From assembly GCA_036245805.1 (NCBI GenBank), contig BTRK01000002.1, forward strand, positions 29,071,067-29,135,066: a DNA stretch of 64,000 nucleotides, read 5' to 3'. Source of the DNA: Pristionchus mayeri. Taxonomy: Eukaryota > Nematoda > Chromadorea > Rhabditida > Neodiplogasteridae. The notes beneath the pieces are model-generated. The model did not search any database. It was not told where the DNA came from and saw only the letters and a program-made list of their open reading frames with translations. Each line of letters begins with the position of its first letter. The stretch's first letter is position 1. Positions 11,319 through 24,700 of this stretch are shown here, one piece after another. A program made the position numbers and the translations under genes.

Positions 11319-13329
11319 GAGATCGGATCGGTAAGATTCGACCATATCCGGTCCTCCCCGGACACGGCGCCGCCGGAATAAGGACAGGGCTTCCATACTT
11401 GGTGTATGTACACCCCTTGGCCCCATGTAACATAAACAGCCCGTGGTTTCGCGATTTCACTTTTGCACAGGGAAATACAAGGCCTCAAAGTCGAAAAATC
11501 GAAATTTCACATTTTTTAAACGCGATGAACTGGGCTCAAAATCTCTTTTGCATAGTACTTGGTATGACCAATAACCAAAAATTAACCACTCAGATCGATT
11601 CACGATTGATTGTAAAATCATTTTCATATATGAAAAATTTGCATTTTGACACATTTCTCCACCATATGAAAAAAACGCATGCGCTCACTATGCTTAAAAT
11701 GTAGCCCGATGAAAACTGTACCGAACCCCTTGCAAGTGGGCTCGAATTATTTTCTCGCTTTTGCTCTCCCAGAGCCTCGAATGTGTCGGAGAGTTGTGCA
11801 ATTACAGGTTTTTCATTACCATTACCTTCAATTAAGCTTAGAGGTAGCGATTTTAGTAGAAAAAAGATTTTAAATAATTAATACATTTAATTTTGTACAA
11901 GAAAGCTAAGATTTCGTTGTTCCAAAAAAATCGATATTCACCATTTCGTCTGCATGCAAATTTATGCGTCTAAAAATTAATATTTTCAATTCACCCCAGG
12001 CGAGCTACTACTAGGAATGAAAGTATGCTCCACCTAGTGCGCAAAAATAGTGAAAGACATGCCCCTACATTTCTTCATGCTTAATTATATATAGCCCAAA
12101 AATGCTAAATCGACGGTGTCGACTTTTTTCGCGCTATTTTTTTCCGCTTTTTCGCATTATTTTTATGCAAATTTCGATGATTCCGCACCATATCATCTCT
12201 TACAAACGCGAAACCCAAAATGTCTCAGTGAAAATTGAAATTTATCCGAATTTCGAAAAATGTGTTTTTCACACTTCGTCCATGATTTGGAATGGGAAAA
12301 CTCATTATTTTGGGGCAAGAATCCTTTGTCTCAATGTTTACAGTGTAGTATCTTAAAACTTGAATATATTTTCATACAAATATGCTCACTAGATAGTATA
12401 ATTTTCCAATTGTTTTGCCTCCAAATCGAATGAAATCGAACAAACAGTGAAACAATTTTAAAGTAATAGTGCGTTGTGTTCGCGCCAATCGAGCATAACA
12501 TCATTTTGCAGAGTCAAGAAATAAATTAACACGTAATACGTTACAAAACAACTCACAATATGAGCGTAAAGTCGAATTCACTTTCCTCGGTTATACCGAA
12601 ATTTTCGAATGAAAATCTTTGAATTGAGTAAAACCCGACCATGAATTGCGTGCGTAAATAGTAGAATAGGCACACACGAAAAGAATAGTGCACAAATAAA
12701 CTACATCTGCAGGTTAAACCGATCCCATTTTGATCATCCAATTATGTAAAATCGGGAAAAATAATTCGGCATTTCTTTGAAAATTCGTTTGTATTCCTAC
12801 TTAGTGATCTGTTCGAAAAAAACATATCAGTAGATAGATGATTATTGCTGATATTAGTAAAGCTAATCACAACTTGAAACAGTAAATGGTAAAATATCAG
12901 TATAAAATGAGAACATTGGATTTTTTTACTCACATTCAGAATTCAAGCCAATTGCCAATCAAAGCCTGGGAATTGTATTACTGATTTGAACAAATTCTCA
13001 ATTGTTGTGTATTTTGAGACTAATTTTCTTTCCGACAATTGCAAATTGCGATAGCGGTTGAATGATTCCAGAAAATTCACGTCATGCAACTTTTCGGCTT
13101 TTGCTTTCAACAGATTGCTGTCGACCCCCATCCCTCGAACATAAACAAGTGACGCACACATTCTTGCTCTCCCCGCTCTTCCTTCCTCTTATCTCTGGGG
13201 AGCAAGAAAGAGAGCGAGAGAGGTTACTCGCTCATTCACAACATTTGGCTCAGTCATGTCTGTGCCTCGCCTTCTGCTGTCAATTCTTCTTCGAAATATG
13301 CTCAACTCATCCTCCCTACCATCCACGAA
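11319..13329. repeat. Left terminal inverted repeat of element C
   Basis: About 2.01 kb, reverse-complementary to 17604-19619 with only scattered differences, for example in the CTCTTATCTCTGGGGAG stretch near 13185. Short frames such as the 72-codon one at 12943-13161 (minus) are mirrored in the right repeat. They have no domain and are not called as genes. The promoter of the transposase gene probably lies at the inner end. Confidence 0.9.
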
Positions 13330-13691
13330 CAAGACCAAAGCGAGGAGACGAGGAGGTTCCGCTAACAAACGACCCTCCTGAATGCTACTTCAAAGACGAG
13401 AAGAGATCTTCTCTTGAGAGAACTGAATTCAAACCCGTTCACTCCAAAGTTGGACCGTGTGGAGAAGGGCCCAAGATACGGTATGCTTTTGACAATTTGG
13501 TTGAAAGTATGAAATACTCCCAAAATCAGGATGTCCGAATTGATAAACAAGCAATATCCAAATCAATACGGATCTCCGAACGGCGCAGCACTTGTAAATG
13601 CTAGAGGAGGCGGAGAGTATACGGACTGGAAAAAACGAGGCTGATGTTTGTGCAGCTCCTAGTGCATTCATCAATTAGTTTTAACTATCAG

Positions 13692-16600
13692 GTAAACAAA
13701 ATCGGACAGCGATGGATATGCCAGCATCATGAGTGTGAGCTCGGAAGCAACTGGGAAAATCCTCTCTTCTACCACTTCAAGACGAAACATTCAGGTACTT
13801 ACAATGACTAAAATCAGAGCCATAGTTGAATTCAGGAAAGCGAGTGTATCCAGTCTGCTCTATTCCATCCCCATTTACCGAGCACAACACTCCACACGTT
13901 CTCTATCGTGATGTGCATAGAATAAAGGCAGAAGAAGCAATGGCTGTTCTAAGGAAGAAAGGAGTTCTCTTCCAACCTGGGCTACGTATGATACCGTTTT
14001 ATTTTGTTAAACTTTTTGACTTTTCTCAGCGATTTGCTCCAAGCACGATGATGAGGTTCGAAAAATTACGATGGAAGTAGCCGCGGAAGATGCTGGATAT
14101 TATCTTCGCCCTATTCCCGCTGGTTCTTCATATGCATCGATGGATTCGGATGTTTCCAGCAGTAGAGGAGATAGCAGTTACCGCTTTCACACGCCATTTC
14201 ATCGAGTGGAGAATGACAAGCAGAAAGCGTTCGTCGCATTTATGCATTCCATTGGATTGAGCCCTCATATGTCAACCTCTCCATGGAGCAGCCTCTCGGA
14301 TCGTTCACAAAGGAGACAAGCGGAGACTCTGAGAGATGTTACGCATGAGGTTGCCAAGTTGATGAACGAGAACAACCCCAAGGCTCTCAAAGAGAAGGCA
14401 TTCAAGTGTCATCCTGATAGCGAGACGGAGAGGACGATATTATACGAGGATGTGATGATGAATGTCAAGGAAGCATTCGAGTCAAGTGACGCGAAGGCGG
14501 ATCGACTTGCTTACATGTCAATGATTGCCCACTTTCCCCTCTCGGAAGTACGCCGATATATTCCGGGACTCACTCGCTATTATTTCAATGAAGCGAGGAA
14601 ATATGCAAGACGAGGCTACCATTACGAGAGTGTTGCTGATCGTCGTGTCAAGTATATTTTTGAGAAGGTGGAGAGGTTCATTCAATTCCTGCTGAGGTAC
14701 TGAAAATTGAAATTGTGTCAAATGGTGTTGCTTTCTACCAGTTATAAATGTACTCTGGGACTTCCATTTGGCACGAGAAGAGTGCGCGATTCTCACAGAC
14801 GGTTTATTGAAATACCAAACACTCTGAGAAAGCTGAGAAGCGGAGAAATATATCAGCTCTATAAAAAGTTTGTTTCAATGTTTTCCATTAGAGTTCGAGA
14901 AACGATACCACTGTCTCTTCATTATACACACTCTCTCGCAGATCAATTGGTCTAGAGAGTGTGTGGAACGGAGAGACGGTGACCCGAATTACGAACTTTA
15001 TTTTTCATGCAAGTACATTTTATTGTAATTCAGAGAGCTGGAGGAGAATGGCGAAACTAGTCTTCTGATGCCAGAGTCCACCATTCGCAAGATGATACAC
15101 ATCTGTTCCGCTGAGAGACGTAAATCTTTGCATGGTGTTGATGCAACGGTGGCCGATGCCATGGAGGTTCACTTAGATCAATCTCGGGATTACAACTAAT
15201 ACATCAGGTGTATGATAATGCGGAAACCCTCATCGAAAGAATGTACACCAGCAATTGGATTGACAAAAGTTGGCACGATTCACTACTCCACAAGCAGGCT
15301 CAGGGGCGCCAATATCTCAGGACTGACTATTTGATTCACACGAAGGAATACTCGCAGATAGGATCGCATTGCTGGACGTTAGTTATTTTTTTTGTTGAAA
15401 TAGAATGTGAAATAAATTGCAATGTTTCAATAAATGCAATACAAAAATAATTTGAACAATACTTTTTAGCTTTGCTCTCTCAGAGCCTGACGATTTCGAG
15501 CTTCGGAGTGACTGTTCTCAGGCTCCTTTCGACTGGGGGCACAAGCATACTCAGACCTGCTCACAGTGCGAAATTGTGAAAATCTTCTTCGACGACCTTC
15601 GTGCCATAATCGATGAACTGGAAGAGAAGCACAAGGACAACAAGCCGATGATGATAGAGATCACCATTATCAAACGAGATATTGATGACTGGGAGACGAA
15701 GATCAGTAATCTCAGAGCCCATCAGCTACGTGTGTCGAAGTCGGAGAAGGACAAAGAAGAGATTCTCGGTCTAATGACGGTGAGATAAGCATTAGTGCCA
15801 AACTACGAAATATTCACGTTTTGAGGAGGGTGATGTCATGTGGACTGCTGATTGGGCGATGAAACTTCTTCCGATGCAGCCAAGGTAACCTACTACGGAC
15901 TGGTACGGCCAGCGGGGTACTCCCTGGCATATCACTCACTACAAAACGCTTCGGGATAGAGAATTCTACAGGCACTCGTCTGTCCACATCGTTGATGGCG
16001 AGCGACAGGTATTTATTCTTTTGATTATGAATTATTTTTATGCAACGCAGGATTCTGCCACAGTAACCGCAATTTTTCGTCACAATCTCCAGGAGCTGCA
16101 GCTTCAAGGGGCGAAGCGAGTGTTCATACGCTCAGATCAAGCTGGCATGTTATCTTAGTTTTTTTCTGTTGACATTATTACTTATAGGGTGCTACAAGAG
16201 CTCTTCGACTCTCTCCTCCCTCGTTCACATCGCAAGAGAATTCCCGGATATCAAAGTAATGGGCTACTATTTCTCCGAGGCCCAGGCGGACAAAGGACCA
16301 TGCGACAGGGATTCCGCTACCGTCAAGGGATTCCTCAGAGGATACGTCGATGCGAAGAAGGGGAGGATCATGAACGCCGCACAGTTCTTCGAGGCAGCGA
16401 CCAGTGATGAGAAGAAGCTGAAGGGATTCTCATTTCATCTAGTGAGAGTGGAAGGGAACGAGGAAGAAGAGCCAGTGACACTCTCTTCGTCCAAGATACC
16501 GGATCTCAGCAAAATGACCGCTTTCGAGTTTGAGGACGATCAGATGCGGATGTTCCGCTCGTGGAAGATTGGGACAGGGAAGACTTTCCCTTACAAGAAG

Positions 16601-17506
16601 ATGGAACCGAATGGAGCGAAGCTCGTGGTGGTGAAATCGAGATACGTACGCGACGATGACTATTGGCAGAAACTCGGAGATCCTCACATAATCGAGAAGC
16701 ACGAGGATACCGAGGACGAGGATGAGGATACTCAGTGCGCTTATAAATGGGAGAAGAAATGCGTGAAGAGACCCAAACTGGAATCGACTCTCTATCGTTG
16801 CCCCATCGAAACATGTTCGAAGGAGTTTCTCTCTGAGAAAAACCTCGAGCGGCACATGACAGTGGGCAAGCATCTGAGGAGACCGGAGCGCATGAATATA
16901 CTGGATTACACACTCAATCGATTCGCTTCCTTCCTCGAGATCGTCGCTCCTCCGAAGGTGTGCCCCCTAATCGATGAGGCGATGGGAAGTATGATGGGAG
17001 AAGAGAAGGAGACGACTCTACCCATGGGATGGGCCCTTCATCAGAGAAGGAAGTCGGAGAGATTCCCTGATTACGTCAAGGCTTACCTGAAGAAGATCTA
17101 CAATCAAGGGGCGAAGACAGGAAGCAAGACGGACCCTAGGACTGCTGCTGCGATGATGAGGAACGAGAGGACAGACGATGGATCGATGCTTTTCCGTCTC
17201 GAGCATCTGCTGAATGCGCAGCAGATCGCAGGAGTATTCGGTGGATTCAAGAAGACCAACCTAGACAAGAGAGCAAGAACCCATGCTGGAGGATCGAGAC
17301 ACACGAGAGCGGAAGCGAAAGAACCAGATGAGGTGAATGATCTATTCAATACGGAAGGAGATCCTGACCTCGAGTACAAGACCGAACCCCTTTTCGACGA
17401 TAGAGATCTGATGTGGCTAGCGATCCTGAATGATGAAGAGCTTGCTGGAGGACTGGTAGAGTCAGAAGAGAACCCGATGGAAACTGATGAAGTATACGTG
17501 ATTTAG
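13692..17506 (+). pseudogene. Transposase gene of element C: C2H2-DDE-C2H2 protein, interrupted by one in-frame TAA
   Basis: Exons: 13692-13794, 13836-13985, 14030-14696, 15034-15166, 15208-15377, 15470-15779, 15826-16008, 16051-16144 and 16188-17506, all phase-consistent, giving about 1042 codons. An upstream first exon is unresolved (13330-13690). The N-terminus has a C2H2 finger (C-x4-C-x12-H-x4-H) at about residues 11-32. A Cys-rich block HTQTCSQC is in the sixth exon. A putative DDE core is Asp520 (ADWAMKLLP), Asp601 (IRSDQAGCY) and Glu634 (YFSEAQADKGPCD). A second C2H2 finger follows an acidic stretch (RCPIETC...H-x5-H). The intron at 16145-16187 needs a GC donor to keep AGCYK in frame. 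TAA at 15886-15888 (codon 532) lies in an otherwise open exon 11 residues after the first Asp, so this copy is probably inactive. A conserved but unnamed metazoan transposase group is the best guess. Confidence 0.75.
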
Positions 17507-17603
17507 TTATATTCATAGGTAACCTTCATAATCATAATATTCCAGCCATATTTGTATTTCATTTTAATCTTGTGCAGCTTATTCAAAACGCTATAAATAT
17601 ATA

Positions 17604-19619
17604 TTCGTGGATGGTAGGGAGGATGAGTTGAGCATATTTCGAAGAGAAGAAGAATTGACAGCAGAAGGCGAGGCACAGACATGACTGAGCCAAATGTTGT
17701 GAATGAGCGAGTAACCTCTCTCGCTCTCTTTCTTGCTCCCCAGAGATAAGGGGAAGGAAGAGCAGGGAGAGCAAGAATGTGTGCGTCACTTGTTTATGTT
17801 CGAGGGATGGGGGTCGACAGCAATCTGTTGAAAGCAAAAGCCGAAAAGTTGCATGACGTGAATTTTCTGGAATCATTCAACCGCTATCGCAATTTGCAAT
17901 TGTCGGAAAGAAAATTAGTCTCAAAATACACAACAATTGAGAATTTGTTCAAATCAGTAATACAATTCCCAGGCTTTGATTGGCAATTGGCTTGAATTCT
18001 GAATGTGAGTAAAAAAATCCAATGTTCTCATTTTATACTGATATTTTACCATTTACTGTTTCAAGTTGTGATTAGCTTTACTAATATCAGCAATAATCAT
18101 CTATCTACTGATATGTTTTTTTCGAACAGATCACTAAGTAGGAATACAAACGAATTTTCAAAGAAATGCCGAATTATTTTTCCCGATTTTACATAATTGG
18201 ATGATCAAAATGGGATCGGTTTAACCTGCAGATGTAGTTTATTTGTGCACTATTCTTTTCGTGTGTGCCTATTCTACTATTTACGCACGCAATTCATGGT
18301 CGGGTTTTACTCAATTCAAAGATTTTCATTCGAAAATTTCGGTATAACCGAGGAAAGTGAATTCGACTTTACGCTCATATTGTGAGTTGTTTTGTAACAT
18401 ATTACGTGTTAATTTATTTCTTGACTCTGCAAAATGATGTTATGCTCGATTGGCGCGAACACAACGCACTATTACTTTAAAATTGTTTCACTGTTTGTTC
18501 GATTTCATTCGATTTGGAGGCAAAACAATTGGAAAATTATACTATCTAGTGAGCATATTTGTATGAAAATATATTCAAGTTTTAAGATACTACACTGTAA
18601 ACATTGAGACAAAGGATTCTTGCCCCAAAATAATGAGTTTTCCCATTCCAAATCATGGACGAAGTGTGAAAAACACATTTTTCGAAATTCGGATAAATTT
18701 CAATTTTCACTGAGACATTTTGGGTTTCGCGTTTGTAAGAGATGATATGGTGCGGAATCATCGAAATTTGCATAAAAATAATGCGAAAAAGCGGAAAAAA
18801 ATAGCGCGAAAAAAGTCGACACCGTCGATTTAGCATTTTTGGGCTATATATAATTAAGCATGAAGAAATGTAGGGGCATGTCTTTCACTATTTTTGCGCA
18901 CTAGGTGGAGCATACTTTCATTCCTAGTAGTAGCTCGCCTGGGGTGAATTGAAAATATTAATTTTTAGACGCATAAATTTGCATGCAGACGAAATGGTGA
19001 ATATCGATTTTTTTGGAACAACGAAATCTTAGCTTTCTTGTACAAAATTAAATGTATTAATTATTTAAAATCTTTTTTCTACTAAAATCGCTACCTCTAA
19101 GCTTAATTGAAGGTAATGGTAATGAAAAACCTGTAATTGCACAACTCTCCGACACATTCGAGGCTCTGGGAGAGCAAAAGCGAGAAAATAATTCGAGCCC
19201 ACTTGCAAGGGGTTCGGTACAGTTTTCATCGGGCTACATTTTAAGCATAGTGAGCGCATGCGTTTTTTTCATATGGTGGAGAAATGTGTCAAAATGCAAA
19301 TTTTTCATATATGAAAATGATTTTACAATCAATCGTGAATCGATCTGAGTGGTTAATTTTTGGTTATTGGTCATACCAAGTACTATGCAAAAGAGATTTT
19401 GAGCCCAGTTCATCGCGTTTAAAAAATGTGAAATTTCGATTTTTCGACTTTGAGGCCTTGTATTTCCCTGTGCAAAAGTGAAATCGCGAAACCACGGGCT
19501 GTTTATGTTACATGGGGCCAAGGGGTGTACATACACCAAGTATGGAAGCCCTGTCCTTATTCCGGCGGCGCCGTGTCCGGGGAGGACCGGATATGGTCGA
19601 ATCTTACCGATCCGATCTC
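17604..19619. repeat. Right terminal inverted repeat of element C
   Basis: Partner of 11319-13329. The repeat begins about 100 bp after the transposase stop codon. The outer 0.9 kb is also present as 7995-8894 in element A. Confidence 0.9.
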
Positions 19620-19623
19620 TTAA

Positions 19624-21757
19624 TAGCTCTAGTGCTGGTCTACATGATGTTGAAACATGAGGGCCTAGATGTTCGTTTTGAAAGAGCGCTGTTGGAAAAT
19701 TCGAGTCTCAATAATTTTGAAACACCATGTATGTACCTCATCGAATGAAGATGTGCGCAGTTTGAAATCAAGTTGTAGTGTCCGTGTGCGTGGTACGATT
19801 TCACAAGGAAATATGGAGATTGCTTCATCGGAAATGTTGTTCAAATTCATCTCTCATTGGTCATGTGGCGAGATAGTATACAAAATGAGGAATGCATTTC
19901 CACGAGAGCATCCCTAGTTGGTCAGCAAATCTGTGGCATCCTGACGAAGATTGCTTTCGTTTCCTGCTCAATTTAATCTACTTTCGCCCATTTCCACTAC
20001 GTCCCGTGTTGTCGTTATCGACGCTCATTCGACAACGGCTTCTGACACGGCGACTTTAGTCTTCACAAGCAGCTACGCACTGTACAGGCCCATGAACCCA
20101 CTCATTATATTTCACTCGTTATATGTGCTATTACTTCGAAAATAGCGTCTGACGCTACGATCTTGCCTTCTCAAATGAATACGCCCTGTACAAACTAGAC
20201 AAATCGAGTATTTGTCTCTTCATTTACTATACTATTTCTCAAATCGGCCAGTCGTCTGTGAACTGAATATACAATTACCCGAATTGCGTACTCTAGCACA
20301 AACTCATGAACTCAACCACAATATTTCTCTCCTTGTACTCGTTATTGCGGTTCTTCGAAAATAGCCTCTTACGCAAGACCTGGGTTCCCACGCGCTTGTG
20401 CCCTTTACAGACCGATGCCTCCTTCATTTTGCTATGTCGACAAAGCTTACCGTGCAATCGATTTCTTTGTTATCAGCCAGAGAATGATTGTGATTAGTGT
20501 AGTCGTATAATAATCAACGTAATCCCACATAAGGATGCACCAATTTTCTCATTTCCTCAATAACTTAACCGAATTGCTCTGATTCCTCTCGCATTTTCCG
20601 CTCTCAATTCCCGTCCATTCGCACGTTTTCTGTGTTTCGCTTCGTGATTCAGGGACGTCAGACTACCGGATTTATCCCAGTCTGAGACCAGACCGGAACT
20701 AAGAGTGGAACTTAGCCATTAGCACTTTACGCAGATTGGGAAACGTGCTATACGTGAAGGGGGTGTGTGAATATCATCGTTTCACCGAGACTGAGAAGGT
20801 GCTGGCGTATTCATGAGCTACTTCCGTCTGTCTTCCGGTCGGTTCCTTCCCTAATTGTCCCCTCCCTCACCAACAGATATCTCAGATAGCTCCTTCTCTC
20901 TCATTGCTTCACCATTCCTTGCGAATTTCCGTATGTTCGCATCATTCCTCTAGGCTCGGCACAGAAATATTTTCCGTCGTCGTTAAAACATTTTAACCGA
21001 AGCCCTCGCATGTATGATAGGATCAACGATTGACCTCACATTACACCCGGTCTGAATTAGAGAGGCCAAATCGGCTCTCCTCGTTTCCCACGCTCCCTCG
21101 CTTTGCCAACCGTTGAGAAAGTAGTGGCAACACTAGACTGAGTGATGATAACGCGAGCTGAAGCAAGATTCTACATTTTGCTCCGGATAGGAAGTCGGGA
21201 AGGAAGCTTCAGTTAGTTGCGATCTATGTCGTTGAATTTCGCGAGTCTCGAAAATTTCTCCATGACTATGCATGTCTACTTCCTCTAGTCATTGCTAAAA
21301 TATGATAGCATCACGCAATGATGATTCAGAAATCCGCCCATGCCGTCTACTGGTCTGATTTCCGGATAGGAACTAACACTGCGAAAAATATTAGCTAATT
21401 GTAAGAGAGCTCTATCCTAGCTAATTAATCTGACTTGTGAGCTAGAAAGTTGTGAAGGAAAGGTAACACATTGTTCATTTTGCGCGCTGTCTCGTTGCTG
21501 TTTGTGCTCAGAGATCCCCTAGAATAGACAATTATTTCAATTCGTTATTTCCCGTAGTGGAGGTGGACAATCTAGCCATCTTCTTTCGTGTGTACTCACT
21601 ACATAATTATGCACCGAGACCAATTTCGTCTGTGTTGTGAGCACTCGCATCTCTTTCTGGAGCAATTCAAAATTTCAGACGGATTCTTGACGTTTTCTCG
21701 CGATTTCAAGCCGTTTTAATCCCCTTCTGCAAGTATTATAATTTGCGATGAATTCAG
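19624..21757. other. Intergenic, no gene recognised
   Basis: Upstream region of the receptor at 21758. There are weak internal similarities around 20090-20160 and 20300-20370 (a shared stretch CTTCGAAAATAGC), suggesting an old degraded repeat. Open frames at 19951-20145 and 20306-20497 fall in that repeat and have no domain. The 5' control region of the receptor should be in the last few hundred bases. Confidence 0.4.
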
Positions 21758-24700
21758 ATGCGTTGGGTGACATTCTGTCGTGTTTTCTTCTTCTTGGAAT
21801 CTTCCATGGCTGCGCTCATCAATCTCTACGTACTGATTGCCGTTTGGAAGAGGAGAATAGACAAGAACGCGAAGACGTACAGGATTGGTAAGGGTTTCTG
21901 ATTTCGTGGTACAGAATTTTGAAATAAATTTAAAAGTTTGTTTAAACTATTTTTTAAAACTTTTTCATAACTAATATCAAAATATCAGATTTAACTTCCA
22001 GGGATCAGTGTGACTTGCGTGAGCGCGATTGCACTATCACTGCTGCAATGCTACACTATCACGGTATTTCATTTGTTTTATTTGTTTTACGAAATCGCTT
22101 GTCGATTATGTTTTTGGCATCTGAAAAACCAATAGGATTAGTTTGATAGGTTTAACAATATTTATGGGACATGCTGAATCAAACAGAGATAGGAAATTTA
22201 GTGAAGTGATAAATTCGCAGATCCACCAAATCCACGACAATGTCTACACACTAGTGCAGCTGGGTCCGACAGGGTGGATGAGTGAAGGTTGGTAAAAAAA
22301 TGTTTTGCACATCTTCTCCATTCCAAACAAAACAAACCACTGAAAATAGAAAATATTAACGAAACTTACCGGACACTGAAATATGCCCCCCCCCCCCCCC
22401 CAGAAGAAATATGTATCTTTGCGCTATCTAAAATGAAGAATTTGCGTGTTCGACAAGGCAGGGGGTGAAAGGTAATAGGCCTTTTGAATCCGTATCTAGG
22501 CGGTGGAGTTGTATAGCTTGCGAGATACGAGACTCGTAAGCTCTACAGAATCGTGTTCATTTGGAAACTTGCATTTTTTCGATTGCACCGGGAATGTACT
22601 GAATCTATGGTGAGAGACGTTAGGAAAAGTGGCTAATTCGAATGAGTGCGTACTCTTGAACTGAGCGAGACAGGATGCTTCATCAATAATTGCCGATAAT
22701 CGCTTCCTGATGACTTAGTGACGAGCTTGAGTGGGACAGAGCGAAAACATGACCCACTCTTAGTCATTACATTAATCACACTTACCATGAAATGCAAGCA
22801 CATGTTCAAATGTCAAACTAGTCTTCAATGGTCTTCTTCAATCAATACAATGGTCTTCTTTTTATTGAAATTTAACAACTGTGCCAAATTTTTGTGTTGA
22901 TGAAGTGTGTTCCAGGATCTCGCGAAGCATGCACAATAGCCACGCAGTCCTTCATCTTCCTCATGTGGGAGTGGATTCCGGCCTCGTGCATTCTACAGTA
23001 CCTCGCACTGTGCAGGTACCGTATCCATATTGATTTTGACTCTCTTCACTTTACGTACTCCCTCATACAGCCTGAACAGTGAAAAAGCGCGATTTGAGAG
23101 CAATTTTTGAATTTACACTGGGAGATTGAAGTTTGAAGATTATAATTGGGAAATCATAAGATCACATCTCTTGAAATTTCATTAGTCACAGAACAAAATT
23201 GAGTTCAACGAACCATGTGCTACGAAAGCAATTAACGCACGTCGCATCCATGATTCAGAAAGCGCTTTATTGCCAGACAGCCTTGAATATCGACGTATCT
23301 CGAAACGCACATTGAAGATTACATTTCTTCGGGCTAGCTCGAATTTGGTAGCAACTGATGTTGAAAATAAATCAACAAATCTATCGAGAATCAACTATTT
23401 CACATTACACTGGTGCATAGATAGAGGCTAGGCATACAGTTTGGAGGGAAAAATATATTTTAACCCCCGTATCGCAGACAGCATTATTCGAGCACCCGTC
23501 GTCTGCTCATCGCCTACAGCTACTGCCTGCTGTGCATCTGTATTTGCTCCGTGGGATTTATTGTGTTATCTTGTTCGATCGAAATTCGGAATGATCAAAT
23601 AATTCACTAATACCTTCTGTTAGGATGCATTTGAAACATATCATATTGAGAAAGTGGCGACAACTGTGAAACGTAATGCAATTAAGATATTCCATTGAAA
23701 CCCAGTGGTAAACACATTGTAATGACTGGGAGTATTTCTGTTGTTCATGCTTGTATTGAAGACGTAAATTCCAGCCCTTCTCTTCCACTTTCATTAACGA
23801 GAAGGCGTGGGCGCCTTATGTTGAAGATGCAGTAAGATTAGTTCAGGTATCACTTTCTTCAAAAAAGTCAGCGATATGAGGCTTAAAACTGTTACGAGAG
23901 GTTATTTCCAGGGGATTGAAGCTGATGAGTCCGCCTTCGGCTACGCCGCCACTACGAATATCGTAGCTGAGAATGTGAGAGGTTTTTTTATTAATATTGA
24001 TTCAATATTATAATATTATTGAATGATTGGCCGATGAAAGAAACCGATTAGTAAACGCACTACGATATGGTGAGAATGCTCTGCAGATTAGAGCGTAGCG
24101 TTATTATCATGGGTCACAATCATAGTTGCCCACACCGCCGGCGACCCCCACGACCCCCGTATTCATGGGTGCAAAGTGCTTGTCACGAAAAGTGACAAGC
24201 ACTTAGCACCCATGAACCCCGGGTCATGGTCAAAAATCGATTGGTATTTCAAGACTAGATACCGTACCCAATCGATCATACATTACCATCAGATACCGTA
24301 TACAGCTACCGTAACCCCGATTATCGCAAACTAACTTTATTTTTAAAAAGTCCTGGAACGGTGCCCAATCTACAGTACTCAAGACATTACAGTAACCCCG
24401 TTCAGTGGGTCAGATCCAGTTCCTTGGGTCAAACATTTTTCTAAAAGTTTAAAATCGATTGATAAATTATTTTAAAGCATCCTACCGTATACATCATTAC
24501 TGTAGAATCAGGTTATAATCGATTTAGGATTTTTATAAAAATGCTTGACAATTTTTGAAAAATGTTTGACCCAAGGAACTGGATCTGGGTTACTGTAGTT
24601 ACTTGGGTACGGTAGAATCGATTGGGCACCGTACCAAGACTTTTTTAAAAAAAGTTAGTTTGCGATAATCGGGGGTTACGGTAGTGGTATACGGTATCTA

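Larger units (their letters stand above)
11319..19619 (+). mobile_element. 8.3 kb TTAA DNA transposon (C) with 2-kb inverted repeats and its own transposase gene
   Basis: The termini are GAGATCGGATCGGTAAGATT at 11319 and its reverse complement ending at 19619, bounded by TTAA at 11315-11318 and 19620-19623. The long terminal inverted repeats are 11319-13329 and 17604-19619. The 4.3 kb between them carries one plus-strand multi-exon gene (13692-17506) for a DDE-type transposase with zinc fingers. TTAA duplication is known for piggyBac, Kolobok and Sola3 elements. The protein has no piggyBac-like stretch that I can see, so the superfamily is left open. This element is the likely source of enzyme for A and B. 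Confidence 0.85.

Noticed and set aside
12943..13161. 72-codon frame mirrored at 17777-17995 (starts MCASLVYVRGM)
   Set aside because: It lies in the terminal inverted repeats of element C. Near-identity follows from the repeat, and no motif or splice link supports a protein.
15885..15912. Possible 28-nt intron removing the TAA in the transposase
   Set aside because: Too short for a spliceosomal intron and it would delete the DWYG segment that fits the protein pattern.
16439..16873. Long antisense frames (144 and 135 codons) opposite the last transposase exon
   Set aside because: Shadows of the GC-richer coding exon; the plus-strand frame carries the zinc finger and continues the gene.
18051..18062. 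CTGTTTCA octamer, the core of the nematode piRNA promoter motif (also near 1788)
   Set aside because: Eight bases occur by chance at this scale, and I saw no accompanying spaced element or cluster.
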